Of a stretch of 64,000 bases of DNA, positions 61,350 through 64,000 are shown one piece after another (within the stretch, counting starts at the first letter, position 1; every line of letters begins with the position of its first letter). Location of the stretch: contig JAVTVX010000010.1 of NCBI GenBank assembly GCA_033439265.1, positions 7,750,001 to 7,814,000 of the forward strand. Reading direction: 5' to 3'. Both the position numbers and the translations under genes were made by a program. This stretch comes from Dillenia suffruticosa (taxonomy: Eukaryota; Streptophyta; Magnoliopsida; Dilleniales; Dilleniaceae). The notes under the pieces were generated by a model that had not been told where the DNA came from, made no database searches, and saw only the letters and a program-made list of their open reading frames with translations.

Positions 61350-61870
61350 ATTTTTTTAGATTTTCCTTTCCTTTGATTAATATGAATACTTATCATATTC
61401 TCGTACTGTCTAATTGGAGTCTTTATTGACTACCTATATATGTATCTATATTATCTTAATCGTGTTTTTCTCTATTTTTTCTTGATAAATGCCACCCCTC
61501 CATAATACCCTCATTTTTTATCTTATTCATCCTTGTGTATTTGCAAATTCATTTTAACATTCTCATTTCTGTAACTCTCATCTTCAACTCGTGTTTTTTA
61601 TTCATTGTCTAAAATTTAGATCTATATAATAAAACAACTTTAATTGTCATCCTATAAATTTTTCTTTAAGTTTTAGAGATATTTTCGATCATAAAGAATG
61701 TCCCATTCATTTCTCCATTTCAACCATTCAGCTTGTATTCTATATGATACGTCTCTGTTAATCCCTCTGTCCTTTTGTAAAATTAATTTTATGTATTTAA
61801 AACTCTCACTTACAGATAATTTCTCATCTACTATCTTAATCATTGTTTCACTGATGCTAATATAGTTAAA
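61350..61870 (-). pseudogene. LINE reverse transcriptase C-terminal relic
   Basis: On the minus strand, VDEKLSVSESFKYIKLIL, then INRDVSYRIQAEWLKWRNEW, then KHELKMRVTEMRMLK, then a KYTRMNKIKNEGI-like stretch and a basic end RKGKSKK. This is the order found at the C-terminus of the widespread plant LINE endonuclease/reverse transcriptase protein. Stops and frameshifts are frequent, and the catalytic palm and endonuclease are not present. Confidence 0.8.
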
Positions 61871-62224
61871 TTTACACTAACAAGTCATGATTGCTTCTAA
61901 ATTCCAGCATTTCTCCACATATTTTGTTATGAAAAATGCAATTTATCAATCCAAAGTCCACCTCTTGATAGAAAAAAATACACCAATGGGATGCCTTTTT
62001 CAAATGAACATCAAGTGGAAGTAATCATCGAAAATACAAAAATATAGATGCTAATTACCCATTACTTAAAGTAAATTATTACAATATATTGAACATCTAT
62101 ATAATAATTATCATTATAAATAGATAATATATAAATAAAAAACCTCAAATATACTTTAAATTAAATTATTACTAATTAATTTTGATACTCTGTTTTCCAA
62201 GAAACAAGGTTAGAGAAAAGCAAC
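61871..62224. other. AT-rich intergenic DNA, nothing recognised
   Basis: No feature supported on either strand. Confidence 0.4.
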
Positions 62225-63462
62225 TCACATTGGAATTAAGGATGATTTCTGAGGAGCTGTATCTTTAGCATCCAGTGTTGACATTTTACATTCAACTTTC
62301 ACTTCTTTAAGGACCGGCCCGTTTGTGACGATGTACCTTACCAGTTCTGGTCCATCATGTAAGCCCTCAAAGCAACAAACGGAAAATAAAACAAGGTGTT
62401 CCTGTGGAGATATGTACCAAAAAAACTTTTCAAATCTAATATTTATACGCGGAGTTTTGAAAACTAGACATGTATTATTCATATCGATGTCATGTCAAGT
62501 TTTGAAGACTCGCAAGACTTGATATGCACTTTCGAGTTTTCAAAACTCGATACGTAGATTTGTTTTAAATTTTTTTAAAAAAATTAATATTATTTTCGTA
62601 CATGTGTCGTTTTTATGAACAGTGAGGCATATGCTCTGTAGTCGGAGAGCATGGCTGATGACGATGAAGGCCCTTGTGTAGAACATTAGGAGCAAATTCA
62701 GAATTTTGTCAAAATCAGAAGTTAAAAGAGGTTGTCCGGTTCGAATCTGCCAACTGATCTCAAACAATGAGTGTCAGATGAATTAAATATGAAAGTAATA
62801 TAAAAATATAAAATTCTAATAGGTTATTATTATTTTTGTTTTGATTATATTAGGTTTTGAATGCGTGATCATAAGTTTGGAGGAGAAAATTGTAATTATA
62901 AAACTATTCATTTGGAGACTAATTAATTATTATTTTAACTAAACAATTATAATATGTTGAACACATATAGAAAAAAAGTTATAAATATATAAAAAAAAAA
63001 AAAACAAATTGTTATAAAATTAAATCAATTACCGAGTTATTTAGATGAAAAGGCTTGGGTGAGCATAACAAGATAGTCCGGCAAGGCACTCATTTGCAAC
63101 TTGGTCACGTTACAAAAAGCAAGGGGAACTGCATATGAAGAATCTTATTCTCATGTTAGAAATTGAGACTTGTTGATGACACTTGATAAATTATATACTA
63201 CACATTTAGCAAAAGACGAGAAACTATAACTGGATAAATGCAAGGATTCAACATGAATGAGGGATTTAAGGAGCTCAACTAAAATTATCCATTAGAGAAT
63301 CTTCTCCATGTGGGGTATAATCACAAGCTCATTGCAGGTCTCAAATGTTGTGAGGTAGCTGTGGTTTGGTGTATACCAAGCTCAGTAAGAGAGACTTTGA
63401 AAGGAGAGGATATCACTAAGGCAGTAGTCAGGTGAGCTACTGCTTCTGTCTGTATCTTCCAT
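62225..63462 (-). pseudogene. F-box/LRR/FBD protein, broken
   Basis: The minus-strand ATG at 63462 begins MEDTDRSSSSPDYCLSDILS, a decayed F-box (normally D-x-IS-x-LPD-x-(V/L)L-x-x-ILSFLP), and hits a stop within 30 residues. Leucine-rich pieces follow (LVELLKSLIHVESLHLSS near 63215-63275; VTKLQMSALPDYLVMLT near 63065-63115). Then comes an FBD-like segment at 62225-62482 (GLHDGPELVRYIVTNGPVLKEVKVEC). Intact members are substrate receptors of SCF ubiquitin ligases. Stops and large AT-rich gaps between the pieces show a dead copy, though gaps could partly be introns. Confidence 0.65.
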
Positions 63463-64000
63463 AATTTCTTCGGAGTTCCAACAAAACTAACACCACTTTT
63501 ATTGTTTATCAACTAAGAGAGCTAAGGAATATCGAGAGCAGTGGTGCTGGATTGGGGAGACACAACGCCTGTGATGGAAATTGCTTGGGCCGCTCCCATC
63601 GCAATCTTAAGGGGAAAATATTGTGCATTTTCTTATACATATATACACGGCTGAGATTCATTTGTGCTTTTCCCCGAGTGGGTGAGCATAGGCATTAGAA
63701 TATCGCGAATTCAGAATCCCGAGAAAAATGAGTAATAAGCATGCGAAATAACAAAACAAAAGAGAGAATTTGTGCACTCACAAGCCAAAGCCAAAGCCAA
63801 AGCCAAAGCCAAACATATGTCAACTAAACTTTTACAACAAAAGCCAAAGGACTGTTTTAATAAAATAAAATCTTAAAATTTTTAATTAAATTTTGAATTT
63901 AAAACTTATAAAAATAATAAAAAATTATATTAAAAAAATTATCTTTCAAATAAAATCGTGGATGCATTCAAAATATATAATTATAAATAACAATAATCAA
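63463..64000. other. Intergenic DNA at the window end
   Basis: Contains AGCCAA repeated five times (63783-63812) and AT-rich DNA. No gene recognised. Confidence 0.45.

Noticed and set aside
1-64000. Search for CRISPR arrays, bacterial operons, rRNA or organellar insertions
   Set aside because: No regularly spaced palindromic repeats, bacterial-type gene runs or rRNA-like sequence were seen.

Overview
The window is nuclear DNA of a flowering plant, most likely a eudicot. The evidence is intron-split genes with GT..AG junctions, a chloroplast-type carotenoid hydroxylase, a plant-type glutaminyl cyclase, an F-box/FBD relic, and layer upon layer of plant LTR retrotransposons. It is AT-rich, except for GC-rich islands that sit inside long LTRs. 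I see no bacterial, organellar or CRISPR-like content. The species cannot be named from the sequence.

Two host genes look intact, both on the + strand. One is a beta-carotene hydroxylase (34563-36833, 7 exons, 303 aa) with all four histidine boxes. The other is a glutaminyl-peptide cyclotransferase (52181-59536, 11 exons, 325 aa) with an N-terminal membrane anchor. I joined the exons by hand, and every junction keeps the reading frame. They act in unrelated pathways (plastid xanthophylls; N-terminal pyroglutamate formation in the secretory pathway). A short membrane protein resembling the N-terminus of a receptor-like kinase (60600-60854), a broken F-box/FBD gene (62225-63462, minus) and two LINE relics make up the remaining gene-like material.

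Layout. 1-15883: a decayed Sirevirus-type Ty1/copia element (minus), cut by the window start. A Tekay/Del-like Ty3/gypsy element (3021-12662, minus) is nested in it, and one side of the nest is a deletion junction. 16013-22634: a second Tekay-family insertion, flanked by the 5-bp duplication AAATA, reduced to two LTRs fused together. 22635-27583: AT-rich DNA with degenerate minisatellites, a GC island and a long pyrimidine tract. 27584-28763 and 37132-38528: two related small CACTA-like elements on either side of the hydroxylase gene. 40908-45060: a decayed second copia element (minus). 45060-51100: an internally deleted Athila/Tat-like element, split by a Tekay solo LTR (45186-48379) with a perfect GAAGT target duplication. 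52181-59536: the cyclase gene. 59537-64000: gene relics.

All five long Tekay-family LTR copies lie in the same orientation. I found no novel multi-gene system. The most interesting content is structural: the TSD-supported fates of the Tekay insertions, a conserved palindrome/telo-box cluster at the LTR outer end, the paired CACTA elements, and an unassigned degenerate repeat block at 24360-26880.
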